Shown here: positions 54,669 to 63,062 of the stretch, piece after piece
Layout: every line of letters begins with the position of its first letter
Numbering within the stretch: position 1 is the stretch's first letter
Assembly: GCF_003967575.1 (NCBI RefSeq)
Contig: NZ_BIFT01000001.1
Span: 5,332,001 to 5,396,000 of the forward strand
DNA length: 64,000 bases
Direction of reading: 5' to 3'
Source: Dictyobacter alpinus
GTDB taxonomy: Bacteria > Chloroflexota > Ktedonobacteria > Ktedonobacterales > Ktedonobacteraceae
Translations under genes and position numbers: made by a program
The notes under the pieces: generated by a model
The model's database searches: none
What the model was told of the DNA's origin: nothing
What the model saw: the letters and a program-made list of their open reading frames with translations, nothing else

Positions 54669-56522
54669 TTAGTATTGGAGGACCTTTTCTGGTGTGAGTA
54701 TGGGATCTTTGGTGCAGAGGTAGATTTCGCCGGCGGTTGAGCCGATGAGGGATGCGTGCAGGTGGCGCTGGTTTGAGGGGTTGACGTATTCGGTAAGGGC
54801 GATGGCCTGGGAGGTTGTCCAGCCATCGAAGATTCCGGGTGAGACGTCCCAGTTCTGGCCGTTGTCGCTGGAGCGTAGCAGCAGGATTTCGGATTGTTGA
54901 TCTCCGACAACTGCCAGGTAGAGTTTGCCGTCGTGGCTGGTGATGCCTACGGGGAAGTGGGTATGCCAGTTGTCCGCTCCACCCATGACCTGGCTGTAGG
55001 AGTAGGTCTGGTTGGCGATTGAGTATTTGATCAGCCAGATACTCGAGTCATGGTAACCAACGACGGTCATGTAGATATCGCCGTTATGGACTGCAATGTC
55101 GATGGGCTGTTGCGTTTGCCAATCGCCCAGAACGTGTGAGGATGAGAAGGTGGCACCATTGTCGTTGGAGGCGAGGAGCAGGACCTCGTTGCTCAGGTTG
55201 CCAACCATGGTCACATACAGTATGCCGTTGAGGCTGGCCATGTTCATCTGTCGTGGTGTTTGCCAGTCACCCATTATCTGTGTGGTCTTCCAACTGTATC
55301 CATCATTCTGTGACGAGAGGAGCCAGGCCTGATCGTTATCTCCGACGATGGTCATGAATAATTGTCCATTATGACTGGCCAACCCGACAGGATCCATGGT
55401 GATCCAGTTGGCATCGGGCACACGGCTCGTGTTCCAGGTCTGACCGTCATTGGCGCTAGAGAAGAGCCAGATGCCCGAGTCATGTCCGACAACCGTCATG
55501 AAAAGTTTGCTGTTATGCTGAACAATATCTGTGGCATGATTTGTGCTCCACTCGGGATTGACACGTGAGAGCATCGAGAAGCGTTTGGTTTCCCAGTTGA
55601 TATGGCGGAAAATGCTGTCATCATGATGATAGATAACCTGCTCATACCACCACTCAAGTCCCCACATCAGGACTGTGCGATATCCTTGTCCGATATGTTG
55701 ATCCATGAGCCAGCGAATATCCTCGGGCGTGGTCATGTTGCCCCATGGCTCGGCCTGACTCTCGGCCACGATGGCTTTCTTACCCATATTGATGGCCCGC
55801 TTGATATATTCCGTTGGCAGATACTGACAACGATTCTGAAAATCGATTTGTCGACCATCAACCGTCGCATAGATATCGAGTCCCAGGATGTCCGCGATAT
55901 TGAGCGCATTTTTGACCGCATAATCGCCATCAAGCCCCCATGGCTGACTACTGAAGGTCTGATTCTCGGACCAACAATTAATGATCAAGGGACGGCTATC
56001 CAGGCTACGAATCCTGGCCGCCTCTTCCGCCACAAAATCGGCGCCGATGAACCAGCGTCCTTCGCCGGCTCGATCCATCGGCTCATTTTCTACCTGCCAG
56101 GCCTTGATCACCGCGCGCCCACGATAGCGCTCCACGGTTTTAGCGATAAAGTCTAGCACCTTAATTCTCAGACTGACATCCTTTGAAATCTCGCTATTCT
56201 TCTCAGGTGGGTTGGGGAGCGCCCAGGTAGGAATATAGTATTCCGGCCATCTCGGAGCCTTCATACCCACCGAAAGCACAATATTGTAGCGACCCTTATT
56301 CTCGATGGCATCAATGACCTCATCCAATTCATCCCAGACATACTGATTTGCCGCTGGCTGTATATACGCCCAGTAGGCCCCGATGCGCAGAAAATTAAAA
56401 TCCTCTGGGAGCGCATCCTGCATATAGTCAAGACAATCGCGCCAGTTCAAATGCTTCTCTGTGAAGGATGGCACGCTAAAGGTGGCACCGTAGAGGGTTT
56501 TATCAAAAAACGAATCATCCAT
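54669..56522 (-). CDS. GH-A clan glycoside hydrolase fused to a BNR propeller
   Basis: 617 residues from ATG 56522 (AAGGAG at 9 nt; the frame is open upstream to 56669 but without a site). The first ~310 residues are a (beta/alpha)8 barrel with the GH-A acid/base in AWQVENEPMD (Asn146-Glu147) and a likely nucleophile in IVAESQAEPW (Glu254). From ~325 on, repeated blades of sialidase/BNR type occur, each with IWLFSSANDGQTWNTSRV-, AWLLSSQNDGYSWKTTQI- or LLLRSSDNGQNWDVS-like Asp boxes. Barrel plus propeller fits an enzyme with a carbohydrate-binding propeller. There is no signal peptide, so it is probably cytoplasmic, which is unusual for this layout. Confidence 0.85.
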   Translation of the reverse strand: MDDSFFDKTLYGATFSVPSFTEKHLNWRDCLDYMQDALPEDFNFLRIGAYWAYIQPAANQYVWDELDEVIDAIENKGRYNIVLSVGMKAPRWPEYYIPTWALPNPPEKNSEISKDVSLRIKVLDFIAKTVERYRGRAVIKAWQVENEPMDRAGEGRWFIGADFVAEEAARIRSLDSRPLIINCWSENQTFSSQPWGLDGDYAVKNALNIADILGLDIYATVDGRQIDFQNRCQYLPTEYIKRAINMGKKAIVAESQAEPWGNMTTPEDIRWLMDQHIGQGYRTVLMWGLEWWYEQVIYHHDDSIFRHINWETKRFSMLSRVNPEWSTNHATDIVQHNSKLFMTVVGHDSGIWLFSSANDGQTWNTSRVPDANWITMDPVGLASHNGQLFMTIVGDNDQAWLLSSQNDGYSWKTTQIMGDWQTPRQMNMASLNGILYVTMVGNLSNEVLLLASNDNGATFSSSHVLGDWQTQQPIDIAVHNGDIYMTVVGYHDSSIWLIKYSIANQTYSYSQVMGGADNWHTHFPVGITSHDGKLYLAVVGDQQSEILLLRSSDNGQNWDVSPGIFDGWTTSQAIALTEYVNPSNQRHLHASLIGSTAGEIYLCTKDPILTPEKVLQY

Positions 56523-56650
56523 TGCGTTATTTCTCCTTATGGTTGATATCGACGCTATACTACACGACATGCCAATCGAGTACAGTTTGTGTTTATATAT
56601 GGAAACGACACGGTGAGGCGCACTCCCATGACTGGTTGCGTGCAAGACAT

Positions 56651-56686
56651 AATCAGAAGAAAAGGGCATATCCTTTTCTTCTGATT
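56651..56686 (-). terminator. hairpin after the MFS exporter
   Basis: AATCAGAAGAAAAGG and CCTTTTCTTCTGATT form a perfect 15-bp stem around GCATAT, about 55 bp past the MFS stop. There is no strong T run on the minus side. Confidence 0.6.
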
Positions 56687-56741
56687 GCAGTATATATGAG
56701 CTCTAAAACAGCTCGCATTTATGTAATGGTGGTGTGTCAGG

Positions 56742-58019
56742 TTAGACCAGCGTAGGTTCAGGGACGGCCGGAACTTCCTGTGTGATGGTGACGTTGGGCA
56801 TGCGTAGGAAGATCAGGGCGGTGAGGATAAAGGTAGCCCCTGCAATGTCGAGCAGGGGAACAATCCCGAGCAGGCCGGTGAGGGCGCTGGCGATACCCAT
56901 GCCGATCAGGACGAGGAGCGAGAGCGTGGTGTTATAAGATCCGAAGACACGGCCAAGATAACTGCCGTCGATGCTTTGCTGGATCAGGGTCTGCGCGGTA
57001 ACCATGGCTAGCACGAAGCAGAGGCCGATCAGAGCCATCAAACCCAGTGCGAAAATGAAGTTGGGGGTATTAACGAGTCCAATGAAGAGGATGCCACTCA
57101 GGCTAAAGGTGAGCGGGATCAGGATACGTGGCGGCACCCGCATGCTAAGTGGTTTGTTGATCAATGAGCCGAGGAGTGTGCCGATGCCCTGCGCCGACAG
57201 GATCCAGCCGAGCGTGCTGGCATCGCCGTGCAGGACGACTTTGGCGAAGCCGACCAGCAGTACTTCGATGATACCCTCGCCGATCATCATGACGCCTATG
57301 CCGATAAAGATGGTCAATACAAGCCGATTATGAAGGACGATGCGCAGGCCGTCCACCAGTTCCTGCCAGATCTTGCCCCAGGCGGCCAGCGCTGCCGTGG
57401 ACTGTACTGCGGCCTCGACTGGCTCTTCCTCGTTGGTCGCGGGCGTGACCAATGGTTGCATGACCAGCAAGAAGATCAGCAGGGCAGAGAGCAGATAAGA
57501 GGTACTATCCAGAGCGATGATGCTGTTAATGCCGAAGAAGGCATAGAGGGCACCACCAATCGTGGGACCGATCAGGCGTGTGATGGCCTCGCTCAGAGAA
57601 TCCAGCGAATTGGCGGCCAGCAGTTGTGCGGGTTTGACGATCTGTGGTAGCAGTGCACTTTTGGCCGGCAGAAAGAACTGTGATACCGCCGATTCCAGTA
57701 ATGCTACAGCATAGATCAGCCAGAGCCATGCAACCGAGTGAACCAGCAAGAGCAGCAGAAGAATTCCAGCCCGTAGCAAGTCCGTTACAATCATAATCGT
57801 GCGGCGATTCCAGCGATCCGCGAACACGCCAGCCAGCGAACCCAGTAGCAGACGTGGCACCGAGACCGCGATAAACATCCCACCCGTCGCCAGAATCGAG
57901 TGGGTTAGATCAAAAATGTAGAAAGGAAGCGCCAGCACCAGTAGCCAATCCCCCATAATTGAGATGAATTGTCCAGACCATAACAAGGCAAAGTTTCGAT
58001 TGCGTAATACAGCCAGCAT
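56742..58019 (-). CDS. MFS transporter (MFS_3/EntS-like)
   Basis: 425 residues, about 12 membrane helices. It begins MLAVLRNRNFALLWSGQFIS, the typical start of the MFS_3 (enterobactin exporter/macrolide efflux) group. A GVFADRWNRRTIMIVTDLLR loop is present between TM2 and TM3, and TM4-5 hold AVSQFFLPAKSALLPQIV. It exports small molecules across the cytoplasmic membrane; the substrate is unknown. The start among ATG 58025, GTG 58022 and ATG 58019 is set by AAAGGAG, which is best spaced for 58019. Confidence 0.9.
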   Translation of the reverse strand: MLAVLRNRNFALLWSGQFISIMGDWLLVLALPFYIFDLTHSILATGGMFIAVSVPRLLLGSLAGVFADRWNRRTIMIVTDLLRAGILLLLLLVHSVAWLWLIYAVALLESAVSQFFLPAKSALLPQIVKPAQLLAANSLDSLSEAITRLIGPTIGGALYAFFGINSIIALDSTSYLLSALLIFLLVMQPLVTPATNEEEPVEAAVQSTAALAAWGKIWQELVDGLRIVLHNRLVLTIFIGIGVMMIGEGIIEVLLVGFAKVVLHGDASTLGWILSAQGIGTLLGSLINKPLSMRVPPRILIPLTFSLSGILFIGLVNTPNFIFALGLMALIGLCFVLAMVTAQTLIQQSIDGSYLGRVFGSYNTTLSLLVLIGMGIASALTGLLGIVPLLDIAGATFILTALIFLRMPNVTITQEVPAVPEPTLV

Positions 58020-58411
58020 CACCATATCTCCTTTTAATACATAGAGGTACTTTGCATGATTTTATCTATTTGTATCTTTTTTACTTGTGAATATATTACA
58101 TTGTATTGGCATATTTTGTCAATACAATGGCAATTTAAATCATTTAAGTGAAGATATTTTGCTGTAATAATAATTTGTGCTTATAAATTGGTAATCTTTT
58201 TCATGGGAATGGTGTAAAATAATAGTGGATAGATGCCTCTAGGATGGAGTCAGGTTGTGATTATGCGGAATGTGAGGCAGAAGAGCGGTGAGCTACGTAT
58301 ATAGTACAGAGCATATATGCGTACCGGCAATGCCTGGTAAATTGAGAGGTTTGTGCAGGGCGTGGGTCGGGTACGTGGGATGATAGATGAAGAAAGGATA
58401 GCAAGAAAACC
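58020..58411. other. AT-rich intergenic region upstream of the DksA-like gene
   Basis: Divergent promoter area. It is AT-rich on the left side and GC-richer toward the DksA-like gene. No operator or RNA recognised. Confidence 0.4.
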
Positions 58412-58822
58412 ATGGCGATAGATACAAAAAAAATGCAGAAGCGCCTGGAGGATATACGCCAGGAATTAGAGGGTAATCTGAAGGACCTGACGCAGCCCAG
58501 CGCTGCCGACTATTTGACAGATCCGGCCAACGATGATTATCAGGATATCGAAGACGAGGCCGTAGACGAGCAGCAGGAGCAACAGGATCAAGCCGTCAAG
58601 TTTAACGAGCAGACAAAGCTAGACGAGGTTAATGCTGCTTTGAAGCGCATCGAGGATGGCACCTATGGCCATTGTATTGTCTGTGGTAAAGTGATACCTG
58701 AAAAGCGCCTGGAAGCCATCCCCTGGGCTCCCCGCTGTATCGAGGATGAAGAGGCCTTCGAGCAAAGCCTGATCCGTGAGGATGAAATGGTCCAGGATGG
58801 AGAGAACACACGTTTCTCCTGA
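58412..58822 (+). CDS. TraR/DksA family protein with incomplete zinc finger
   Basis: 136 residues. The N-terminal coiled coil (MQKRLEDIRQELEGNLKDL ... FNEQTKLDEVNAALKRIEDG) is followed by the C4-type finger: HCIVCGKVIPEKRLEAIPWA then RCIEDEE. The first CxxC is intact, but the second pair keeps only one Cys; the fourth ligand position is Asp, as in other YteA-like Gram-positive members that replace it. Family members bind RNA polymerase in the secondary channel or have unknown roles. RBS AAAGGA. A strong terminator follows. Confidence 0.85.
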   Translation: MAIDTKKMQKRLEDIRQELEGNLKDLTQPSAADYLTDPANDDYQDIEDEAVDEQQEQQDQAVKFNEQTKLDEVNAALKRIEDGTYGHCIVCGKVIPEKRLEAIPWAPRCIEDEEAFEQSLIREDEMVQDGENTRFS

Positions 58823-58834
58823 TGATGTTGGCTG

Positions 58835-58890
58835 GTACGAACAATTATGGGGTGGTGGAACCATTTCCACCACCCCATAATTGTTCGTAC
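58835..58890 (+). terminator. strong hairpin after the DksA-like gene
   Basis: Perfect 26-bp arms (58835-58860 and 58865-58890) with a CCAT loop: GTACGAACAATTATGGGGTG on the left and its complement on the right. It begins 12 bp past the stop. The T tract is weak, but the stem is very strong. Confidence 0.75.
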
Positions 58891-59055
58891 GCATTACCAG
58901 GGATATATTCTTTGTCTATACGCTGATTCCGGATGTAATAATAACAAAGATCGACATACTCCAAAATCATCTTGACGCGCCTCGTTCTGTCCTCTACAAT
59001 GAATACTTATCAATCTGCAAATATTTAGCAAGCATGTAGGGGAGAATGAGCGGGT

Positions 59056-60993
59056 ATGGGGTACGAAATGCAGCCCTCGTTTTTGAGGCGCAGAATATTG
59101 GTGGCGGCGGCTCCTGATGATCTGCAAGCGATTGCACTGGTTAAGACGATGCGTAGCCTGGGTTTAACGGTGATGATGGCCGCAACGGTTGGTCTGGCAG
59201 CCCAGGCGGATGAAGTGGCGGCCTGCGTGGTCATTCTGCATCCAGACAAGTGGCGTGGCACACCACCGATCATTACCGCGATGCGTCAGAATCCACGCTA
59301 TATGATCCCGGTGCTTGAAGAGCCAATGATCCTGCCCAGGGCCCGCTGGGCCACCGAGCCATTCTACCTGACCGAGGCTCCCCTGGAAACTGCTAAGGCG
59401 CTGGTCGCGCTGATTCGCCAGCACCTACAGAACGTTCTGGAGCAAGAGCAAGCCATCATTCGTCAGCAGGACCAGTTGCATCCCTGGTTGCGCTATACTG
59501 ATCCCTGTGTCCCAGTCATCCAGCCGCCTAAGAAGCCGGTGCGCACGATGCTCCACTACCTCCTGCTGAGCTGGCCACTGGCCTTTGTGCTCTGCGTCAG
59601 CTTCCTGGCCTACTACTTTTTTCAGCTGAACGCGACCATCAATACCCAGGCCGTGAACACGACGACCATGGTGACTACCACCTGGCGGGACCACCCCTAT
59701 CTCGCGCCTGTACCCGGCGCGCAATGCGATCCAGGCGGCGCGGATTGGGTGATTCCTGATGCTACGACCTCTGAATCCTCTGTGGTGGGTAGAGCCACCC
59801 CTACACCCCACTTGAAACAGGATAACTCTACTATCTCGACTTGCCAGCAAGACGGGGTCCTGTTGACCCGGCGGGACCATTATGATGCATTTGCCAGCAT
59901 GGTCTTTGCCAGTAAGGGACTGCCACTACCGCAGCATTACACCACCCAGATTACCGCCACTCCCATTAATACCAGTCCTGCGGCGGTCTTCAAGCTGGGG
60001 ATTCGTGATCAGGCGAGCTCTGACCTGAGCAGAACCGGTTATGGCAATGAGGTACTGCAGCTAGGCGTCAACGGTGCGTGGGAGCTTGTGCGCTATAGTG
60101 CTGGTACTAACACCGTCGAAAAGCGCTATGCCCGTGGTTTTGTCAAGCCGGCCCAGGACTACAAACTCAGCGCCGATAGTAACGGACCCGTGATGACCTT
60201 CTCTATCAACGACCAGTATGTCGCGACTATCATTGACGCGACCTATCACGATAGCTATGGAATCTCATTCGGCCTGCGTGATCCAGAGGCACACACGCCG
60301 CCCAGCGCCCTCTTCTCCCATTTCTCCTATATACCACTCCCCATAAGCTATGCGGGTACCCCTGAAGCCAGTGGGAGCGCCACAGCGCAGGCCATCAAGG
60401 ACGGTGTGGCCGCCATACCCTACAGCGCCAGTGTACCCGGAGCCTCCTGTGATCCCGGGACCGCGCAATGGCAGCCGACCAGCGTGGCCGAGCAGCATAT
60501 CAGCACACGTTGTCAGAGCAACGGACTCAGCGTCATGCAGAAGAAAGGCAGCAGTGTGCCGGGTCGTATTCCTTTCTATGGACAGGATGGTAATTTCTCA
60601 ACCAACTACCGGCTCCAGGTCGCCCTGGACCTCAAACGCTCCAATAATAGCTGGGCCGGCCTGACAACACGCATGAGCGGGGTTGGACTGGCTGGCTACG
60701 CCTGCGTCATCCGCAGCGATGGTAACTGGCGTATGCTGCGCTACGATAGCAGTGGTGGTGAGTACCAACTAGCCGCCGGCCATGTTGCGCGTCACACCAG
60801 CTACATCATGGAGACCGTCAGCGATGGCGAGACCCAGAGCCTGAGCATCAACGGCGTACGCGTAGCCGCGATCCAGGATAGTAGCTTCATTACTACCGAC
60901 CACGTCGAGCTCATCGTCCAGCCCGATAGCAAGCACACGGGTAGCACCACCGTCTTCTCCAACTTCGTCTTCACTCCCCAGCCGTCATCTTGA
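59056..60993 (+). CDS. single-pass membrane protein with TIR-like domain and duplicated ectodomain
   Basis: 645 residues. Cytoplasmic part (~1-125): RRRILVAAAPDDLQAIALVK, ACVVILHPDKW and YMIPVLEEP follow the strand order of TIR-like domains, but no catalytic Glu is obvious, so the domain is degenerate. One membrane helix at ~172-195 (LLLSWPLAFVLCVSFLAYYF). The ectodomain is two related ~190-residue beta-rich units, each starting with a P-G-A-x-C-D-P-G motif (VPGAQCDPGGADW; VPGASCDPGTAQW) and a later C-Q-x-x-G (CQQDGVLL; CQSNGLSV), LamG-like in style. It looks like a surface receptor; ligand and downstream partner are unknown. RBS GGGGAG. Confidence 0.7.
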   Translation: MGYEMQPSFLRRRILVAAAPDDLQAIALVKTMRSLGLTVMMAATVGLAAQADEVAACVVILHPDKWRGTPPIITAMRQNPRYMIPVLEEPMILPRARWATEPFYLTEAPLETAKALVALIRQHLQNVLEQEQAIIRQQDQLHPWLRYTDPCVPVIQPPKKPVRTMLHYLLLSWPLAFVLCVSFLAYYFFQLNATINTQAVNTTTMVTTTWRDHPYLAPVPGAQCDPGGADWVIPDATTSESSVVGRATPTPHLKQDNSTISTCQQDGVLLTRRDHYDAFASMVFASKGLPLPQHYTTQITATPINTSPAAVFKLGIRDQASSDLSRTGYGNEVLQLGVNGAWELVRYSAGTNTVEKRYARGFVKPAQDYKLSADSNGPVMTFSINDQYVATIIDATYHDSYGISFGLRDPEAHTPPSALFSHFSYIPLPISYAGTPEASGSATAQAIKDGVAAIPYSASVPGASCDPGTAQWQPTSVAEQHISTRCQSNGLSVMQKKGSSVPGRIPFYGQDGNFSTNYRLQVALDLKRSNNSWAGLTTRMSGVGLAGYACVIRSDGNWRMLRYDSSGGEYQLAAGHVARHTSYIMETVSDGETQSLSINGVRVAAIQDSSFITTDHVELIVQPDSKHTGSTTVFSNFVFTPQPSS

Positions 60994-61000
60994 TAATGTT

Positions 61001-61034
61001 CGAGGAACTCAGGCAGGTCTTCCTGAGTTCCTCG
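61001..61034. terminator. bidirectional terminator between the TIR-like and AhpD-like genes
   Basis: CGAGGAACTCAGG and CCTGAGTTCCTCG form a perfect 13-bp stem around an 8-nt loop. It serves convergent genes: the plus-strand gene ends at 60993 and the minus-strand AhpD-like gene at 61052. Confidence 0.75.
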
Positions 61035-61051
61035 GGCTTGAGAAGCGGCTT

Positions 61052-61591
61052 TTAGTGGTAGCCGTGGGTGAGTAGTCTCTCGGCGGAGCGCGAGAAGCCT
61101 TCGGCGGACGGGATAGCTACATCGAGGGCGTCGGCCAGGCGGGAAATGATGTTGAAGCCCGCACAGATCAGTAGTGCGTCCTGAATAGCCTGCGCGCTGA
61201 CACCAGTTGCGAGCACAGGTAGCATATCTTCAGAAGAGAGCACGTTGGGAGAGAGGGTAACCTTTTCCAGCAGACCGAGAGTGGCCCGTAGCTGTTCAGG
61301 AATGGGGGCGGTGCGCCAATCACTATTCACGGCCGCGACCGGATCAGCACCGAGCTCCTTAGACGCAACTGCGCCATGGGCACCCGTTCAATACCTGCAT
61401 TGCAGGCGCGAAGATGTAAAGGAAGCAAACAACTCGCGCTCCCCCACGCTCCATTCTGATTCCCCGCGTAACGCCTCTTGCAGACACGTCGCGAAATGTT
61501 CTCCAAAATACTCAGGCTGATAGGCCAGGATGCGGACCAGATCCGACGCCGGCTGACCTTTGAGTATCTGCTCAACGCTCTTCAGGCGCAT
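61052..61591 (-). CDS. AhpD/carboxymuconolactone-decarboxylase-like protein, candidate CxxU selenoprotein
   Basis: 180 codons read in one frame with a single TGA (61388-61390) at codon 68. Upstream: MRLKSVEQIL, then RELFASFTSSRLQCRY. Downstream, still in frame: TGAHGAVASKELGADP and SDWRTAPIPEQLRATLGLLE. Cys65-x-x-(TGA68)-x-x-x-His72 is the AhpD redox motif, with the TGA at the second Cys. Glu51/53 supply the family's upstream acid. No other disruption occurs on either side of the TGA, so read-through gives a 179-residue protein of family length. Ordinary family members with Cys here act as peroxide-reducing or proton-relay redox enzymes. The 5' end overlaps the upstream partner gene by 20 bp. 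The alternative is a Cys-to-stop nonsense mutation. Confidence 0.75.
61362..61375 (-). promoter_or_regulatory. candidate bacterial SECIS-like hairpin
   Basis: In the mRNA, GGCGC-AGUU-GCGUC folds to five pairs with an AGUU loop, the loop starting 18 nt after the UGA. Escherichia coli fdhF has its SECIS loop at the same distance. Weak lower pairing (from about +5 to +36) could extend it. The fold was done by eye only. Confidence 0.4.
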
Positions 61592-61931
61592 GTGTAGCTC
61601 CTTCCAGGGCCGCCAGCCCCCGTGTAAGACACAGATCGCCAGCGCCAAAGGCCACACTCACCGTGATCTCAAAGATGGCCTGTTCCGTATAGCCATGGGC
61701 ACGCAAGCGCTCCACATCTTGATCCATAACTTTATAGGCATGGGTGACCACTTTTGTCGTATAGTCTTTTAACTCGGCAGGTAGCGCCTCATCCAGTGAC
61801 TCGCCCGGCGTACGCAAAAGGTGATCCGGTTGCCGCGCCAATAGCTGACGTAAAGCCGCAGAGGTCTCCCCAGGACCTGAGAGCAGAGCATCCTTTAAAC
61901 GCTGAAAGGATTGCGGAGACTGATCGTGCAT
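61572..61931 (-). CDS. AhpD-fold partner protein lacking the CxxC motif
   Basis: 119 residues from ATG 61931 (AGGA at 8 nt); the frame is open further to 62024 without a site. The C-terminal part (LPAELKDYTTKVVTHAYKVM, then GYTEQAIFEITVSVAFGAGD) has the helix pattern of the AhpD/carboxymuconolactone-decarboxylase fold but lacks CxxC. It directly precedes and overlaps the CxxU candidate, so the two are translationally coupled. I recall similar two-gene arrangements next to CxxC family members; the pair may form a mixed complex. Confidence 0.65.
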   Translation of the reverse strand: MHDQSPQSFQRLKDALLSGPGETSAALRQLLARQPDHLLRTPGESLDEALPAELKDYTTKVVTHAYKVMDQDVERLRAHGYTEQAIFEITVSVAFGAGDLCLTRGLAALEGATHAPEER

Positions 61932-62051
61932 CGTATCATTCCTGTTCTCGCTAAAGAAAATAAATAATGCAAGTAGTCTTTTTTTTGCTTCATACAGGAT
62001 AATCGATAATCGATGTATTGGCAAGCTAGTTACTGTTGCTGATGGTTGCAG

Positions 62052-62993
62052 CTATGTTGCAAATGCCGCTGCGAGAGCGCTGGTGATCTCTTTGAGTGCA
62101 ACCTTGCTGCGATCGAAGATGGTAAACATACGGAAGAAGCTATGGATCATACCCTGGTAGCGTGTGAGCTGCACCGGGACGCCTGCCTCCTGTAGCCTTT
62201 GGGCATAGAGTTCGGCCTCGTCGCGGACCGTATCGTATTCGGCCGTAATGATCAGTACGGGTGGTAGTTTGCTTAAATCTGTGGCACGCAATGGAGATGC
62301 ATAAGGATGCGTTGCATGCTCTTTACGGTCGATATATTGGTCCCATAGCCAGCTCATTTCTGCTTTTGTTAGTCCATAGCCAGCGGCATATGTTGTGTAG
62401 GAAGGGGTTCCTGGTTCGTAGTAGTCGGTTTCGCCATAAATGATAACCTGGAAGCAGAGCTCGGGTCCATGCTGGTCGCGGGCCATCAAGGTTACCACTG
62501 CGGCTAAATTACCGCCGGCACTATCGCCGCCAACTGCTATGCGCTGTGGATCTCCATTAAATTCGTGGGCATGGTCCGCCACCCACTGTGTTGCTGCATA
62601 GCAATCCTCGGGTGCGGCAGGAAACTTGTGCTCTGGCGCCAGGCGATAGCCAACCGATACGACGATACAGGGAGTATGGCGGGCGATGGCGCGACACACG
62701 GGATCGCTGGCCTCAATACTGCCAAACACCCAGCCACCTGGATGAAAATACAGCAGCACTGGAAATGGGCCGCTACCCTCTGGTGTATAGATACGGAGGG
62801 GAATGGCGCTGGCCGGACCGACGATCGTGTGATCTGTGATCTTAGCCACCGCTTCAGGTTCACCTGCTTGCTCAATATCTCGCTGCTGTGATTGGAGGCG
62901 CTGTTGTGCGAGCGGTAGGTCTGGTGCGGGCTCAGCGGCATCGATGATCGCCATGTCGCGTAGATAGGTGGCTACCTGCGGATCAAGAGTCAT
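62052..62993 (-). CDS. HSL-family esterase/lipase (alpha/beta hydrolase)
   Basis: 313 residues. The hormone-sensitive lipase-type oxyanion motif is YFHPGGWVFGS (H84-P-G-G87; usual HGGG). The nucleophile elbow is GGDSAGGNLAAV (Ser158), the acid is in ITAEYDTVRDEA and the catalytic His in GMIHSFFRMF. It hydrolyses short-chain esters in the cytoplasm. RBS AGAGGAG at 8 nt. Located between the AhpD-like pair and the LacI regulator gene, all on the minus strand; it may be regulated by the latter. Confidence 0.92.
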   Translation of the reverse strand: MTLDPQVATYLRDMAIIDAAEPAPDLPLAQQRLQSQQRDIEQAGEPEAVAKITDHTIVGPASAIPLRIYTPEGSGPFPVLLYFHPGGWVFGSIEASDPVCRAIARHTPCIVVSVGYRLAPEHKFPAAPEDCYAATQWVADHAHEFNGDPQRIAVGGDSAGGNLAAVVTLMARDQHGPELCFQVIIYGETDYYEPGTPSYTTYAAGYGLTKAEMSWLWDQYIDRKEHATHPYASPLRATDLSKLPPVLIITAEYDTVRDEAELYAQRLQEAGVPVQLTRYQGMIHSFFRMFTIFDRSKVALKEITSALAAAFAT

Positions 62994-63062
62994 TGTGTAC
63001 TCCTCTAACTAACTAGCTGGCATGAGAACTGTCTGGACATTTAGTTACAGTTTGAACGGTTC

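Noticed and set aside
61327..61591. Frameshifted AhpD-like pseudogene (two separate genes with a frameshift)
   Set aside because: The two halves share the same reading frame (both end on the same frame phase), and the interrupting codon is a TGA with no insertion or deletion. A frameshift is not needed.
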